A stretch of 50,093 nt of DNA from an uncultured bacterium. GTDB lineage: Bacteria > Pseudomonadota > Gammaproteobacteria > Burkholderiales > CAIKXV01. The notes under the pieces were generated by a model. The model made no database searches. It was not told the origin of the DNA and saw only the letters and a program-made list of their open reading frames with translations. This document shows, piece after piece, positions 35,694 through 44,044 of the stretch (positions are counted from its first letter, which is position 1; each line of letters begins with the position of its first letter). The DNA is taken from positions 1 to 50,093 of the forward strand of contig CAIQON010000205.1 in the NCBI GenBank assembly GCA_903873475.1, written 5' to 3'. The translations under genes and the position numbers were made by a program.

Positions 35694-36377
35694 TCAGAAC
35701 GGCAGGAAGGTGAGGAACATGCGCGCGAGCCAGGCCATGCGCTGGGCCTCGCTGATGTATCCGGAGCCGCGGAACTCGATGCGCGCGTCGGCCACCCGGG
35801 TCGAGGACACGCTGTTGGACGCGGTCACGTTGTTCGGATTGACCACGCCGGAGAAGCGGATGTATTCGGTGTTGGTGCCGATCGAAACCTGCTTCTCGCC
35901 CGACACCAGCAGGTTTCCGTTCGGATAAACCTCGATCACCGTCACCGCGATGCTGCCGGTGAGGATGTTGTTGGTCGATGCACCACCACTGCCCGCATGC
36001 GAGTTGCTGGACGAAGCGCTCACGTCCAGCCCCTGGAAGGTCTTGCCGAGGACGCCCGCGATCGACGGCACGCTGGCGGTGGTGTCGCCCTCGCGCTTGG
36101 CGCTGCTCGACGTCGTGTTGCTCGCCTGCAGCCGCTCCTCGATGGTGACCATGATGGTGTCGCCGACGAATCGGGCGCGCCGGTCGCTGAACAGCAGCAG
36201 GCGCGCGGTGCCGTCCTGGAAGATGGCGCCATCGACCGGCGCGGGGCGTGCCTGCTGTTCGGGACGCGCGCTCATCGGCTGGTGGACGTTGGTCGGCGGC
36301 ACGGTACTGCAGCCGGCCGCGGCCAGCACGAGCAGGATCGAAGGGAGGCGCGACAGGAATCGGAGGGTGGTGTTCAT
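35694..36377 (-). CDS. flgH: Flagellar L-ring lipoprotein FlgH
   Basis: A 227-residue outer-membrane ring lipoprotein. The signal ends in lipobox AAAGC (Cys near residue 23), followed by GTARLLLFSDRRARFVGDTIMV, and the C-terminal NGNLLVSGEKQVSIGTNTEY and FSGVVNPNNVTASNSV motifs diagnostic for FlgH. With FlgI it forms the LP bushing around the rod. The ATG at 36377 follows flgG by 52 bp. Confidence 0.97.
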   Translation of the reverse strand: MNTTLRFLSRLPSILLVLAAAGCSTVPPTNVHQPMSARPEQQARPAPVDGAIFQDGTARLLLFSDRRARFVGDTIMVTIEERLQASNTTSSSAKREGDTTASVPSIAGVLGKTFQGLDVSASSSNSHAGSGGASTNNILTGSIAVTVIEVYPNGNLLVSGEKQVSIGTNTEYIRFSGVVNPNNVTASNSVSSTRVADARIEFRGSGYISEAQRMAWLARMFLTFLPF

Positions 36378-36429
36378 GGTCGACTCGTTTGAGCGGCAGC
36401 CTGGTCGGTAGCGCAGTGCCGGTTGCGGA

Positions 36430-37212
36430 TCAGAGCTGCGTCAGCTTCTGCAGCATCTGGTCGGAGGACTGGATCGAGCGCGAGTTGATCTCGAACGCGC
36501 GCTGGGCGGTGATCAGGTTCACCAGTTCCTCGGTGACGTTCACGTTCGAGGTCTCGACGAAGCCCTGGTTCAACGCGCCGAGTCCGTTGGTGCCGGGCAC
36601 GTTGGTCTGCGCGGTGCCCGACGCGGCGGTCTCGAGGAACAGGTTTTCGCCGCGCGCCTGCAGGCCGGCGGGATTGATGAAGTTGGCCAGCTGGATCTGC
36701 CCGACCTGCGTCGGAGCCGTCGCGCCCGCCGCAAGTACGCTCACCGTGCCGTCGCTGCCGATGGTGATGCTCAGCGCGTTGGGCGGGATCGTGATCGTCG
36801 GCTGCAGCGGGTAGCCGTTCGACGTGACCACCTGTCCCTGGCTGTCGAGCTGGAATGCGCCGTCGCGCGTGTAGGACACCGAACCGTCGGGCAGGGTCAC
36901 CTGGAAGAAACCGTTGCCGTTGACCGCGAGGTCGAGCGGGTTGCCCGTGTTCTGCAGGTTGCCCGTGGTGAATATCCGGGCGGTCGCGACCGGCCGCACG
37001 CCGGTGCCCAGCTGCAGGCCGGACGGTACCTGCGTCTGCTGGGTCGACTGCGCCCCGGGCTGGCGCAGCGTCTGGTACAGCAGGTCTTCGAACACCGGGC
37101 GCTGGCGCTTGAAGCCGTTGGTGCTGACGTTGGCGAGGTTGTTCGAGATGACGTCCACGTTGGTCTGCTGCGCTTCGAGACCGGTCTTGGCAACCCACAG
37201 TGAGCGGATCAT
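36430..37212 (-). CDS. flgG: Flagellar distal rod protein FlgG
   Basis: A 260-residue distal rod subunit. The N-terminus has [20 protein letters not shown] and [19 protein letters not shown]; the C-terminus has [20 protein letters not shown] and [10 protein letters not shown], both typical of FlgG. The middle carries the FlgE/F/G-like domain ([13 protein letters not shown]). Size matches the family (about 260). Confidence 0.97.
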   Translation of the reverse strand: MIRSLWVAKTGLEAQQTNVDVISNNLANVSTNGFKRQRPVFEDLLYQTLRQPGAQSTQQTQVPSGLQLGTGVRPVATARIFTTGNLQNTGNPLDLAVNGNGFFQVTLPDGSVSYTRDGAFQLDSQGQVVTSNGYPLQPTITIPPNALSITIGSDGTVSVLAAGATAPTQVGQIQLANFINPAGLQARGENLFLETAASGTAQTNVPGTNGLGALNQGFVETSNVNVTEELVNLITAQRAFEINSRSIQSSDQMLQKLTQL

Positions 37213-37229
37213 TCTTGGCTTTCCGAGGA

Positions 37230-37973
37230 TCAGGCGTTGAGGTTGAGCAGCTGCGAGGCCGCGCGGGCATTCTGGTCGGCGGTCTGCACCATGCGGATCT
37301 GCATCTCGAACTGGCGCGCCTGCGAGATGATTTCGGTGATCGCGGACACTGCATTCACGTTGCTGCGCTCGAGCGCACTGGATGCGAGCGCGACGTTTTC
37401 GGCCACGGGCGCCGGCTGGCCGCTCGAGAGCCGGAACAGGCCGTCATCCCCGCGTACCAGTTCGCGCTCGTTCGGATCCACCAGCTTGATGCGGCCGACG
37501 GCGTTGGTGATGTTCGGGATGCCGGCCGCCGGAATGGTCGACACGGTACCGTCGCGGCCGATGCTGACCTGGGAATCCGGCGGGATCGCGATCGGTCCGC
37601 CGTCGCCCACCACGTCGAGGCCGGTCTTGGTCTGCAACTGACCGTTCGCATTGATCTCCAGCGCGCCGCTGCGGGTGTAGGCCTCGCGGCCGTCCGGCGT
37701 CTGCACGGCGATCCAGCCGCGCCCCTCGACCGCGACGTCCAGGGTGCGGCCGGTGCGGTCGATCGGCCCCGGTGCGAAGTTGGTGCCGACGGTCGAATCG
37801 ACGACGAACGTACGGGTCGGCTGACCCGGCCCGATGACGGCGGCCGCGCGCGCGCTGTTGTACTGCGAGCGGAAGCCGTCGGTGGAGACGTTCGCGAGGT
37901 TGTGCGACGTCGAAGCCTGCTTGGACAGCGCGTGCTTCGCGCCGTTCATCGCAATGTAGATCAGGCGGTCCAT
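37230..37973 (-). CDS. flgF: Flagellar proximal rod protein FlgF
   Basis: A 247-residue proximal rod subunit. The N-terminus [20 protein letters not shown] and the rod-family repeat [16 protein letters not shown] are followed by the FlgF-type C-terminus [20 protein letters not shown]. It follows flgE by about 46 bp and precedes flgG by 17 bp. Confidence 0.96.
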   Translation of the reverse strand: MDRLIYIAMNGAKHALSKQASTSHNLANVSTDGFRSQYNSARAAAVIGPGQPTRTFVVDSTVGTNFAPGPIDRTGRTLDVAVEGRGWIAVQTPDGREAYTRSGALEINANGQLQTKTGLDVVGDGGPIAIPPDSQVSIGRDGTVSTIPAAGIPNITNAVGRIKLVDPNERELVRGDDGLFRLSSGQPAPVAENVALASSALERSNVNAVSAITEIISQARQFEMQIRMVQTADQNARAASQLLNLNA

Positions 37974-38019
37974 TCAGGTCTCGTGTCCGGGGGCTGTGGT
38001 GGCTGTGGGGGCGGCAGGA

Positions 38020-39243
38020 TCAGCGCAGGTTGACGAGGGTCTGCATCACCGCGTCGTTCGTCTTGATGGTCTGCGCATTGGCCTGGTAGTTGCGCTGCGC
38101 GGTGATCAGGTCGACGAGTGCCTCGGTCAGGTCGACGTTGCCTTCCTCGAGGGCGGCCGCCTGCAGCGTGCCGAGCGTGCCGCTGCCGGGCGTTCCGGTC
38201 ACCGGCAGCCCGGAACGCGGCGTCTCGGCAAACTGCCCGGCGCCGAGGGGATTGAGGCCCTGGGCGTTGACGAAGGTCGACAGGACGACCTGTCCGAGAT
38301 TGCGTGTCTGCCCGTTCGTGTAGCGGCCGCGGATGATGCCGTCGTCGGCGATGTTGAAGCCGGCCAGCTTGCCGGAGGTGAAGCCGTTCTGGCTCATCGC
38401 GGTGACGCCGAAGTCGGACCCGTACTGGCTGGCGCCGCTGAAGTCGAAGTCCACGGTCAGCGGCGATGCCGCGCCGCCGCTGACCGGCATCGTCACGCCG
38501 GTGATCGGCATCGCGGTGGTCAGCAGGCCGGCACTCGAGAAGTTCAGCGTCGCGGGCAACCCGGTCAGGTTCGGCGTGGCGGAGTTGTCTACCGTCCCGT
38601 GCAGGTTCCACTGCCCGGGGGTCGCCGTGCGCACGAAGAACAGTTCGATCACGTGCGGATTGCCGAGCGAGTCGTATACCGTCCCCGCCGTCGTGTTCGT
38701 GTAGGTGGCGGGGTCATTGGCATTGAACGGCAGGGTGATCGCGGCCTTGCGCGAATCGAGGTTGAATACCGCCTCGAAACGGGAGGTCGAGGTCGGTTCC
38801 ACGTCCGACGTCGAGATGCGCAGCGGGACCGGCTGGCTCGGCAGGATCACGCCGGAGGCGTCGGCAAGGTAACCGGTCAGGTTGTGGTTGGACGCGTTGA
38901 CGATGTAACCGGCGTTGTCGGTCTGGAACTCGCCGTTGCGGCTGTAGGACACGGCGCCGTTCTGCTCCATCCGGAAGAAGCCGTTGCCCGAGATCGCCAC
39001 GTCCAGCGGGTTGTTGGTGATGCTGATCGTGCCCTGGGTGAAGTCCTGGACGACGCTGGAGACCTTGGTGCCGATGCCGATCGGGCTTGAGCCGCCACCG
39101 CTCAGCGACGAGGCCATCACGTCCGAGAACTGCGTACGCGAGCCCTTGAAGCCGGTGACGTTCGCGTTGGCCACGTTGTTGCCCACCACGTCGAGGTCGC
39201 GTGCGGCACTGTTCAATCCACTCAAGCCGGTCTGGAAGCTCAT
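38020..39243 (-). CDS. flgE: Flagellar hook protein FlgE
   Basis: A 407-residue hook subunit. The N-terminus SFQTGLSGLNSAARDLDVVG with NVANANVTGFKGSRTQFSDV and the C-terminus EGNVDLTEALVDLITAQRNY mark the D0 core; the central D1/D2 part (about residues 100-340) contains the FlgE domain with VYDSLGNPHVIELFF. The ATG at 39243 has a strong AGGAGAA Shine-Dalgarno; longer upstream frame is not conserved. A 77-bp gap separates it from flgD. Confidence 0.97.
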   Translation of the reverse strand: MSFQTGLSGLNSAARDLDVVGNNVANANVTGFKGSRTQFSDVMASSLSGGGSSPIGIGTKVSSVVQDFTQGTISITNNPLDVAISGNGFFRMEQNGAVSYSRNGEFQTDNAGYIVNASNHNLTGYLADASGVILPSQPVPLRISTSDVEPTSTSRFEAVFNLDSRKAAITLPFNANDPATYTNTTAGTVYDSLGNPHVIELFFVRTATPGQWNLHGTVDNSATPNLTGLPATLNFSSAGLLTTAMPITGVTMPVSGGAASPLTVDFDFSGASQYGSDFGVTAMSQNGFTSGKLAGFNIADDGIIRGRYTNGQTRNLGQVVLSTFVNAQGLNPLGAGQFAETPRSGLPVTGTPGSGTLGTLQAAALEEGNVDLTEALVDLITAQRNYQANAQTIKTNDAVMQTLVNLR

Positions 39244-39320
39244 CGGTTTTCTCCTGTGGTGCTGTCTGTGTATCTGCGGTTTACGAATGGGGTTTTTGCC
39301 GGGACGTTGCCCTGGCTGGC

Positions 39321-39989
39321 TCAGTCGATGCGCCTGACCTGCGAGACGTCGGCGGCACCCAGGCTGCGCAGGTTGAGCAGCGAGGAGCCGCCCTGCATGC
39401 TCACGCTGTCGACGTAGCCGGCGACCAGGCCGCTGGCAGCCACTGCCTTTGAAGCGGCGGTCGCGCTCAGGCGCAGCGAATAATCGCCGGCCGCCACTTT
39501 CGCGCCGGCATTGTTGCGACCGTCCCATTCGAAGGTGGAGGTGCCTTGCGGCAACGCGCCGAACGCCATGCTGCGCACGGTCTGGCCACCGGCATCGACG
39601 ATGGTCACGTCTACCTTGTCGGCGGCCGAGGCCAGTTCGACGCCGACCGTAACGGGACTGGTGCCGCCGAACCGCACCAGGTCGCTGGCCACGACCACGG
39701 TGCGACCGATCAGCGACGCGTTCTGCGTTGCGGACATCGCGCTCGACATCGCGGACAGCGAGCTGTTCAGCTTGTCGATGCCGCCGACGGTGCTGATCTG
39801 CGCGAGCTGCGTGGTGACCTGCGCGTTGTCCATCGGGTTCATCGGATCCTGGTTTCGCATCTGGGTGACGAGCAGCTTCAGGAAGCGGTCCTGGCTTTCG
39901 TCCGCGGTCGAGCTGGCGAGGGTGCCGCCGACGGTGGACCGCGGCAGGACGCTGGCGGCGCTGTTGACGGCAGGCAGAACGGTGGACAT
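39321..39989 (-). CDS. flgD: Flagellar hook capping protein FlgD
   Basis: A 222-residue hook-cap scaffold. The N-terminal DRFLKLLVTQMRNQDPMNPMD motif is diagnostic, followed by QVTTQLAQISTVGGIDKL. The C-terminal half has Ig-like and Tudor-like FlgD strands (TFEWDGRNNAGAKVAAGDY). The protein is needed for hook polymerisation and is then replaced by FlgK. Confidence 0.96.
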   Translation of the reverse strand: MSTVLPAVNSAASVLPRSTVGGTLASSTADESQDRFLKLLVTQMRNQDPMNPMDNAQVTTQLAQISTVGGIDKLNSSLSAMSSAMSATQNASLIGRTVVVASDLVRFGGTSPVTVGVELASAADKVDVTIVDAGGQTVRSMAFGALPQGTSTFEWDGRNNAGAKVAAGDYSLRLSATAASKAVAASGLVAGYVDSVSMQGGSSLLNLRSLGAADVSQVRRID

Positions 39990-40018
39990 GGCTGGGGTCC
40001 TCGAGTCTGTACGGGCGA

Positions 40019-40429
40019 TCAGCTCTGCAGCAGCGACAGCGTGCGCAGGGTCATCGTCTTGGCCGCGTTCATCACGTCGGCATTGGTCTGGTAGGCGCGC
40101 GAGGCGGAGATCATGTTCACCATCTCCTCGACCGCGTCGACGTTGGGCATGGTCACGTAACCGCGTGCATCGGCCAGCGGATGGTTCGGATCGAACTGCA
40201 GGCGCGGCGGGGACGGATCCTCGATCACCCTGGCCACGCGCACGCCGACCGCCGACTTGTCATGGCCGACTGGCTGCGCGCTGAACACCACCTGCTTCGC
40301 CTTGTAGGCACCACCGGTTGAGCTCGCGGCGCTGTCCACGTTCGCCAGGTTGCTGGCAACCACGTTGAGCCGCTTGGACTGCGCGGTCATCGCGGAACTG
40401 GCTATCTCGAACACGGCGTTCATTGACAT
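40019..40429 (-). CDS. flgC: Flagellar proximal rod protein FlgC
   Basis: A 136-residue rod subunit. It has FEIASSAMTAQSKRLNVVA, NLANVDSAASSTGGAYKAK, and the C-terminal VDAVEEMVNMISASRAYQTN, all typical of FlgC. The start is ATG 40429 (MSMN), or ATG 40423; both are in frame and neither has a strong Shine-Dalgarno. It is separated from flgB by 53 bp. Confidence 0.96.
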   Translation of the reverse strand: MSMNAVFEIASSAMTAQSKRLNVVASNLANVDSAASSTGGAYKAKQVVFSAQPVGHDKSAVGVRVARVIEDPSPPRLQFDPNHPLADARGYVTMPNVDAVEEMVNMISASRAYQTNADVMNAAKTMTLRTLSLLQS

Positions 40430-40482
40430 GGTCTGCTGGCGTCCGTCGTGGGTTGCGCGGGTGCGGGGTGCGGATCGGCCGC

Positions 40483-40887
40483 CTACTGGCCGGTGATCGC
40501 GCGCTGCAGGCCGCTGACGCGCGACTGCATGAACGCGACGTCGGCCTGGTACTTGATCGAGTTCTCGGTGAAGCGCGCCATCTCCAGGTTCATGTCGACA
40601 GTGTTGCCGTCGATCGATCCTTGCACCGCTTCCCGGTACTTCGTGCCGCCCGCGCCAGCCACGCCGGAGGCAGGGGCGAGGTGGGCGCCGTGGGTCTGCG
40701 CCATCGAGAATCCCCCCTGCCCGGCCTGGATGCGCCGCAACTGGTCGCGGAAATCGATATCGCGCGCCTTGTAGTTCGGCGTATCCGCATTGGCGATGTT
40801 GGTGGCGAGCACCTGCTGGCGCGCCGCGCGCAGGTTCATCACCTGCAGGCGGTAATCGAAGTGCTGGTCGAGGCGGCTGGTCATCAT
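40483..40887 (-). CDS. flgB: Flagellar proximal rod protein FlgB
   Basis: A 134-residue rod subunit and first gene of the flgBCDEFGHIJKL operon. It has SRLDQHFDYRLQVMNLRAAR, ATNIANADTPNYKARDIDF, and the C-terminal EMARFTENSIKYQADVAFM. Two adjacent ATGs (40887, 40884) are possible; no clear Shine-Dalgarno precedes them. A sigma54-type promoter lies 38 bp upstream. Confidence 0.96.
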   Translation of the reverse strand: MMTSRLDQHFDYRLQVMNLRAARQQVLATNIANADTPNYKARDIDFRDQLRRIQAGQGGFSMAQTHGAHLAPASGVAGAGGTKYREAVQGSIDGNTVDMNLEMARFTENSIKYQADVAFMQSRVSGLQRAITGQ

Positions 40888-40925
40888 GGCAAGGCGGCAA
40901 GGGCGGGTGGCGACACCTGCTCTCT

Positions 40926-40941
40926 TGCGATTACCGTGCCA
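40926..40941 (-). promoter_or_regulatory. sigma54 (RpoN)-type promoter for flgB
   Basis: Minus strand reads TGGCACG-GTAA-TCGCA. The -24 element is a perfect TGGCACG, the spacing between GG and GC is the required 10 bp, and the -12 element has one mismatch to TTGCA. It lies 38-54 bp upstream of flgB, the first gene of the rod-hook operon, as in FleQ/FleR-type hierarchies. Confidence 0.7.
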
Positions 40942-41031
40942 GCCTGCAGCCTCTTTTGAAATTCCCTATGGAACAGACACTTGCACCGGCATTGCAGTCC
41001 AGGGCGCGGTCACCGGGACGGTTGCCGCCGC

Positions 41032-41063
41032 GGCATCGTTTGCCGAGGGCGGCAAACGATGCC
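41032..41063. terminator. Perfect 14-bp hairpin after the diguanylate cyclase
   Basis: GGCATCGTTTGCCG (41032-41045), loop AGGG, then its exact complement (41050-41063). It starts 16 bp beyond the stop of the minus-strand GGDEF gene and ends about 90 bp before the flgB sigma54 element. No T-run follows on either strand, so it could be a strong intrinsic or Rho-assisted terminator, or a 3'-end stabilising element. Confidence 0.65.
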
Positions 41064-41079
41064 ACTCCCTGCGCAGAGG

Positions 41080-42978
41080 CTACTGCTCCGCGACCACGCG
41101 GTTCTTGCCGGCCGCCTTGGCGCGGTACATAGCCTGGTCGGCACGCCTGACCACCTCGGCTTCCGATTCGCCCGGGCGCAACTGCACCACGCCTGCGCTG
41201 AACGTGATCAGCAGCTTTTCGTTGTTGGCCAGGAAGAACTGCTTGGTCAGTTCGCGCTGCAACCGCTCGATCGCCATCCTGCCCGCTTCGAGCGTCGTCT
41301 CGGGCAGCAGCACCACGAACTCCTCGCCGCCGAAGCGCCCGAGCGTGTCGCTGGGCCGCAGCAGGGCCTTGCCGACCCTTACCAGGTGCACCAGCGCATC
41401 GTCGCCTGCGCTGTGCCCGTATGTATCGTTGAGCTTCTTGAAGTTGTCGATATCGATCACCGACACGCAGAGCGCGCTGCCGTAGCGCGCTGCCCGCGCG
41501 GCCTCCCGGGTCAGCGCCTCGTCCAGCCCGTGACGGTTCAGGCTGCCGGTGAGGGCATCCTCGCGAACCTTCTCGCTGATCTCTTCCAGTTCGTGCTCGA
41601 GTTCGCGGATCTTCGACTCCGCCGCCTCCGCCTGCCGGCGCGCGGCGGTGACCTCGTCACGGGAACGCAGGGTGTCCCTCTGCATGTCGCGCATGTCGCC
41701 CATCAGCCCGTCGAGTACCTCCTTCAGGCTGCCGATGTCCTCGATCCGCTCGATGCGTTCGGCATAGACGCCGATCTTCTCGTGGTAGACGGCTGTGCTG
41801 TCGGACATCTCGCCGAGCCGCTCGATGAAGAGGCTGAACATGTCCTTCAGCGTGGTCTTGGCATCGTCGAGGCTGTGCTTGAGCGCGCCCTGGCGCTGGA
41901 TGATCCCGCGGAAGCGCTGCTGTGCATCGGTCAGCATTTCGTGGCTCAACGGCTGCGCGATCAACTGCCGCATCACCTCCACCTGGCCACCGATCCACTG
42001 GTCGTCATCGACCAGTTCGCCCATGTTCTCCACCAGCAGCCGTACCAGGCCCATCAGGTCCGGGACCAGACTGACGTCCACGCGACGCGACTTGGCCGAG
42101 CCCTTCCAGAACGCATCGAGCCGCGTCGAGAGCTCGGCGCACGCCTCGGCCGAGTCGGCCGTCGCAGCCAGGTCAGCCAGTTCGGACAGCTCAGAACTGA
42201 GCGACGGCTCGATCGCGAAGCGGGGCGCGACATCGTTGCGCAAGACCTCGGCGAGGAGACGGCGCAATGTCTCGGCCGAAGACAACGGTGCACCCGGCAC
42301 GTCCAGCCGGGCCAGCGCTCCGGCAGCCAGCGGCATGGCGAGCCCGGTGCCCTCGGCAGCGCAGCTCGCCGGCGAGGCGGACGGGACACCCGCGCACGAT
42401 GACGCGGTGGAATCGTTCCCGTCTTCGCTGCCGCGCGTCGATTGCCACGAACTCGCCAGCGCGAACAGCCTGTCCTTCAGCACCGGCGAATGTCCGAATG
42501 CACCGAGCACGCGTTCGAGTCGCTCGCGCTTGTCCAGCGGCGATACCGATGCATGACGCAACTCGAACTGCTTGAGCAGTTCCCGGATGGTGTCCGGCCA
42601 CGACACGCCATCGGCGAGCGTGAGCGCCCCCTGTTCCTGGCCCTCCGGAGCCTGCCTCAGCGCACGGATTTCAGCGCCGAAAGCCTTCCAGTTCCGGCTG
42701 ACCAGCGCACGCTGCAGCCGGGCGACGGGCTCCTTCAACGTCGGATCACCGCGCGGCAGATCCTGCAGAGCACCCAGCATCTGCGCGAGCTTTTCGTCCG
42801 CATGCGGACTTTCTATGCCCGAGATTTCCTCGTAGACGCGCTGGTAGTGGTCGGGCGTAGGCGTGAGTTTGCGCAGCATCAGCATGCGCAACGTTTCCCG
42901 GGCGATCTCGACGGGATTCTTGCCGGTTGATGCCGCCGGGCCGACAGGCGCAGAATCCGCCGGTTTGACACGCTGCAT
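41080..42978 (-). CDS. Diguanylate cyclase with long helical N-terminal region
   Basis: A 632-residue cytoplasmic protein with a C-terminal GGDEF domain. The active site is GGEEF at residues 550-554, with an intact I-site RPSD (541-544) exactly five residues earlier, so product inhibition is expected. The GGDEF domain also has LTGSLNRHGLDEAL, VIDIDNFKKLNDTYGH. The N-terminal 490 residues have no transmembrane segment; they begin with ARETLRMLMLRKLTPTPDHY, which I associate with a family of betaproteobacterial cyclases, and continue as charged helices ending in a coiled coil (residues about 430-490). The ATG at 42978 is assumed; a GTG at 43029 is alternative. It sits between flgA and flgB. Confidence 0.9.
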   Translation of the reverse strand: MQRVKPADSAPVGPAASTGKNPVEIARETLRMLMLRKLTPTPDHYQRVYEEISGIESPHADEKLAQMLGALQDLPRGDPTLKEPVARLQRALVSRNWKAFGAEIRALRQAPEGQEQGALTLADGVSWPDTIRELLKQFELRHASVSPLDKRERLERVLGAFGHSPVLKDRLFALASSWQSTRGSEDGNDSTASSCAGVPSASPASCAAEGTGLAMPLAAGALARLDVPGAPLSSAETLRRLLAEVLRNDVAPRFAIEPSLSSELSELADLAATADSAEACAELSTRLDAFWKGSAKSRRVDVSLVPDLMGLVRLLVENMGELVDDDQWIGGQVEVMRQLIAQPLSHEMLTDAQQRFRGIIQRQGALKHSLDDAKTTLKDMFSLFIERLGEMSDSTAVYHEKIGVYAERIERIEDIGSLKEVLDGLMGDMRDMQRDTLRSRDEVTAARRQAEAAESKIRELEHELEEISEKVREDALTGSLNRHGLDEALTREAARAARYGSALCVSVIDIDNFKKLNDTYGHSAGDDALVHLVRVGKALLRPSDTLGRFGGEEFVVLLPETTLEAGRMAIERLQRELTKQFFLANNEKLLITFSAGVVQLRPGESEAEVVRRADQAMYRAKAAGKNRVVAEQ

Positions 42979-43006
42979 GCCTGATCCGTTCGTGGGCTGA
43001 TGACTG

Positions 43007-43019
43007 TGTACGAAGTACA
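43007..43019. promoter_or_regulatory. Palindrome between the diguanylate cyclase and flgA
   Basis: TGTAC-GAA-GTACA is a perfect interrupted palindrome, 29-41 bp upstream of the cyclase ATG and 52-64 bp upstream of the flgA ATG. In this divergent gap it is a candidate operator for either gene; no factor is assigned. Confidence 0.4.
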
Positions 43020-43070
43020 GTAACGTCACAGAGGCACCGAATCTTTAGCAGCACTGGAAGGAAAAGCGCG

Positions 43071-43880
43071 ATGCCCATGAACACGCTACCGGTACCGATG
43101 TCCGACCGTCCGCCTGCCGGACCTGACCGCGGCGAAGGCCAGCCGGCTGCGATGGGCCGAGCCGGCAAGATGGGCCGGGCCCTCGTGATGGCTGGCCTGC
43201 TGCTGCCCGCGGGCGTCTGCATCGCGCCTGCTGCGGCGCAACCAGCCGCGGGGCAGGCCAACACGCTGCACGATCGGATCGTGCAGCAGGTGCAGCGGCA
43301 CCTGCAGGAGCAGACCGCATCGCTGCCGGGCGAGGTCCGTATCACGTTGAATGCACCGGAGGAACGGACCCGGCTGGCCGCCTGCGACGAGTTGCAGGTT
43401 TCCCTCGCGCCGGGCGCCCGCGCCTGGGGGCAGGTCCCGGTCGCGGTGCGCTGCCTGCGGCCGCAGGGATGGCAGATCTACCTGCAGGCGACGGTGCGCG
43501 TATCGGCACCGGTGGTGGTGGCGGCACGCCCGCTGATGGCGGGCAGCATGGTCGATGCGGCCGACCTCACCACGCGCATCGAAGAGCTGACCGCGCTGCC
43601 CGCGTCGGTCCTCCAGGATCCGAACCTCGCGGTGGGGCGCATCGCGGCCGCCAGCGTCCCGACCGGTAGCGTACTGCGCGCGGAGAACCTCAAGCAGGTG
43701 CTGGCCGTGGTCAATGGGCAGACGGTACGCGTGGTCTATGAATCGGCGACGCTCAGCGTGACTTCCGACGGACGCGCGCTCGGCAATGCGGCGATCGGCC
43801 AGGGCGTCGAGGTGCGGGTCGGGTCGGGCAAGACCGTACGCGGCATCGTCCGATCGAATGGCGTGGTCGTCATCCAGTGA
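43071..43880 (+). CDS. flgA: Flagellar P-ring assembly chaperone FlgA
   Basis: A 269-residue periplasmic chaperone for FlgI. A long basic N-terminal leader is followed by a signal segment (ALVMAGLLLPAGVCIAPAAA, cleavage near residue 57), an N-terminal domain with CDELQVSLAPGARAWGQVPV, and the C-terminal SAF domain (ARPLMAGSMVDAADL, VNGQTVRVVYESATLSVTSD, GQGVEVRVGSGKTVRG). The ATG at 43071 has AAGGA about 10 bp upstream. It is divergent from the diguanylate cyclase and 164 bp from flgM. Confidence 0.95.
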   Translation: MPMNTLPVPMSDRPPAGPDRGEGQPAAMGRAGKMGRALVMAGLLLPAGVCIAPAAAQPAAGQANTLHDRIVQQVQRHLQEQTASLPGEVRITLNAPEERTRLAACDELQVSLAPGARAWGQVPVAVRCLRPQGWQIYLQATVRVSAPVVVAARPLMAGSMVDAADLTTRIEELTALPASVLQDPNLAVGRIAAASVPTGSVLRAENLKQVLAVVNGQTVRVVYESATLSVTSDGRALGNAAIGQGVEVRVGSGKTVRGIVRSNGVVVIQ

Positions 43881-44010
43881 CCTCCCCCGGCATGCAGGTT
43901 GCGCGCGTGTTCGGCATTTTCCGCCGTTCCAGCGTGGCCGCCCCCCTTGCGCGTCGGCGGTAACTGACGCACTCTTGGGTCTTCCCGGCCATTTTGTTGG
44001 CGAGTCTTCC

Positions 44011-44037
44011 TAAAGGTTCTGCCTCCGGAGCCGTAAA
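44011..44037 (+). promoter_or_regulatory. sigma28 (FliA)-type promoter for flgMN
   Basis: TAAAGGTT (44011-44018), an 11-bp spacer and GCCGTAAA (44030-44037) closely match TAAAGTTT-N11-GCCGATAA. The flgM ATG at 44045 begins seven bases past the -10 element, so transcription would start at or beside the initiation codon. Confidence 0.7.
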
Positions 44038-44044
44038 CGAAGTC

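Noticed and set aside
35694-39243. Overlapping frames on the plus strand across flgH to flgE
   Set aside because: They match no family and lie entirely opposite well-recognised flagellar genes.
43032-43050. AGGCACC followed by TTTAGCA ahead of flgA, resembling -24/-12
   Set aside because: GG to GC spacing is 13 bp, incompatible with sigma54. On the minus strand TAAAGATT resembles a sigma28 -35 for the cyclase, but there is no matching -10 after 11 bp.
43935-43950. Possible sigma54 element (TGGCCGCCCCCCTTGC) upstream of flgM
   Set aside because: The distance between GG and GC is 11 bp rather than 10 and the -24 element deviates from TGGCACG. A much better sigma28 promoter is present downstream.
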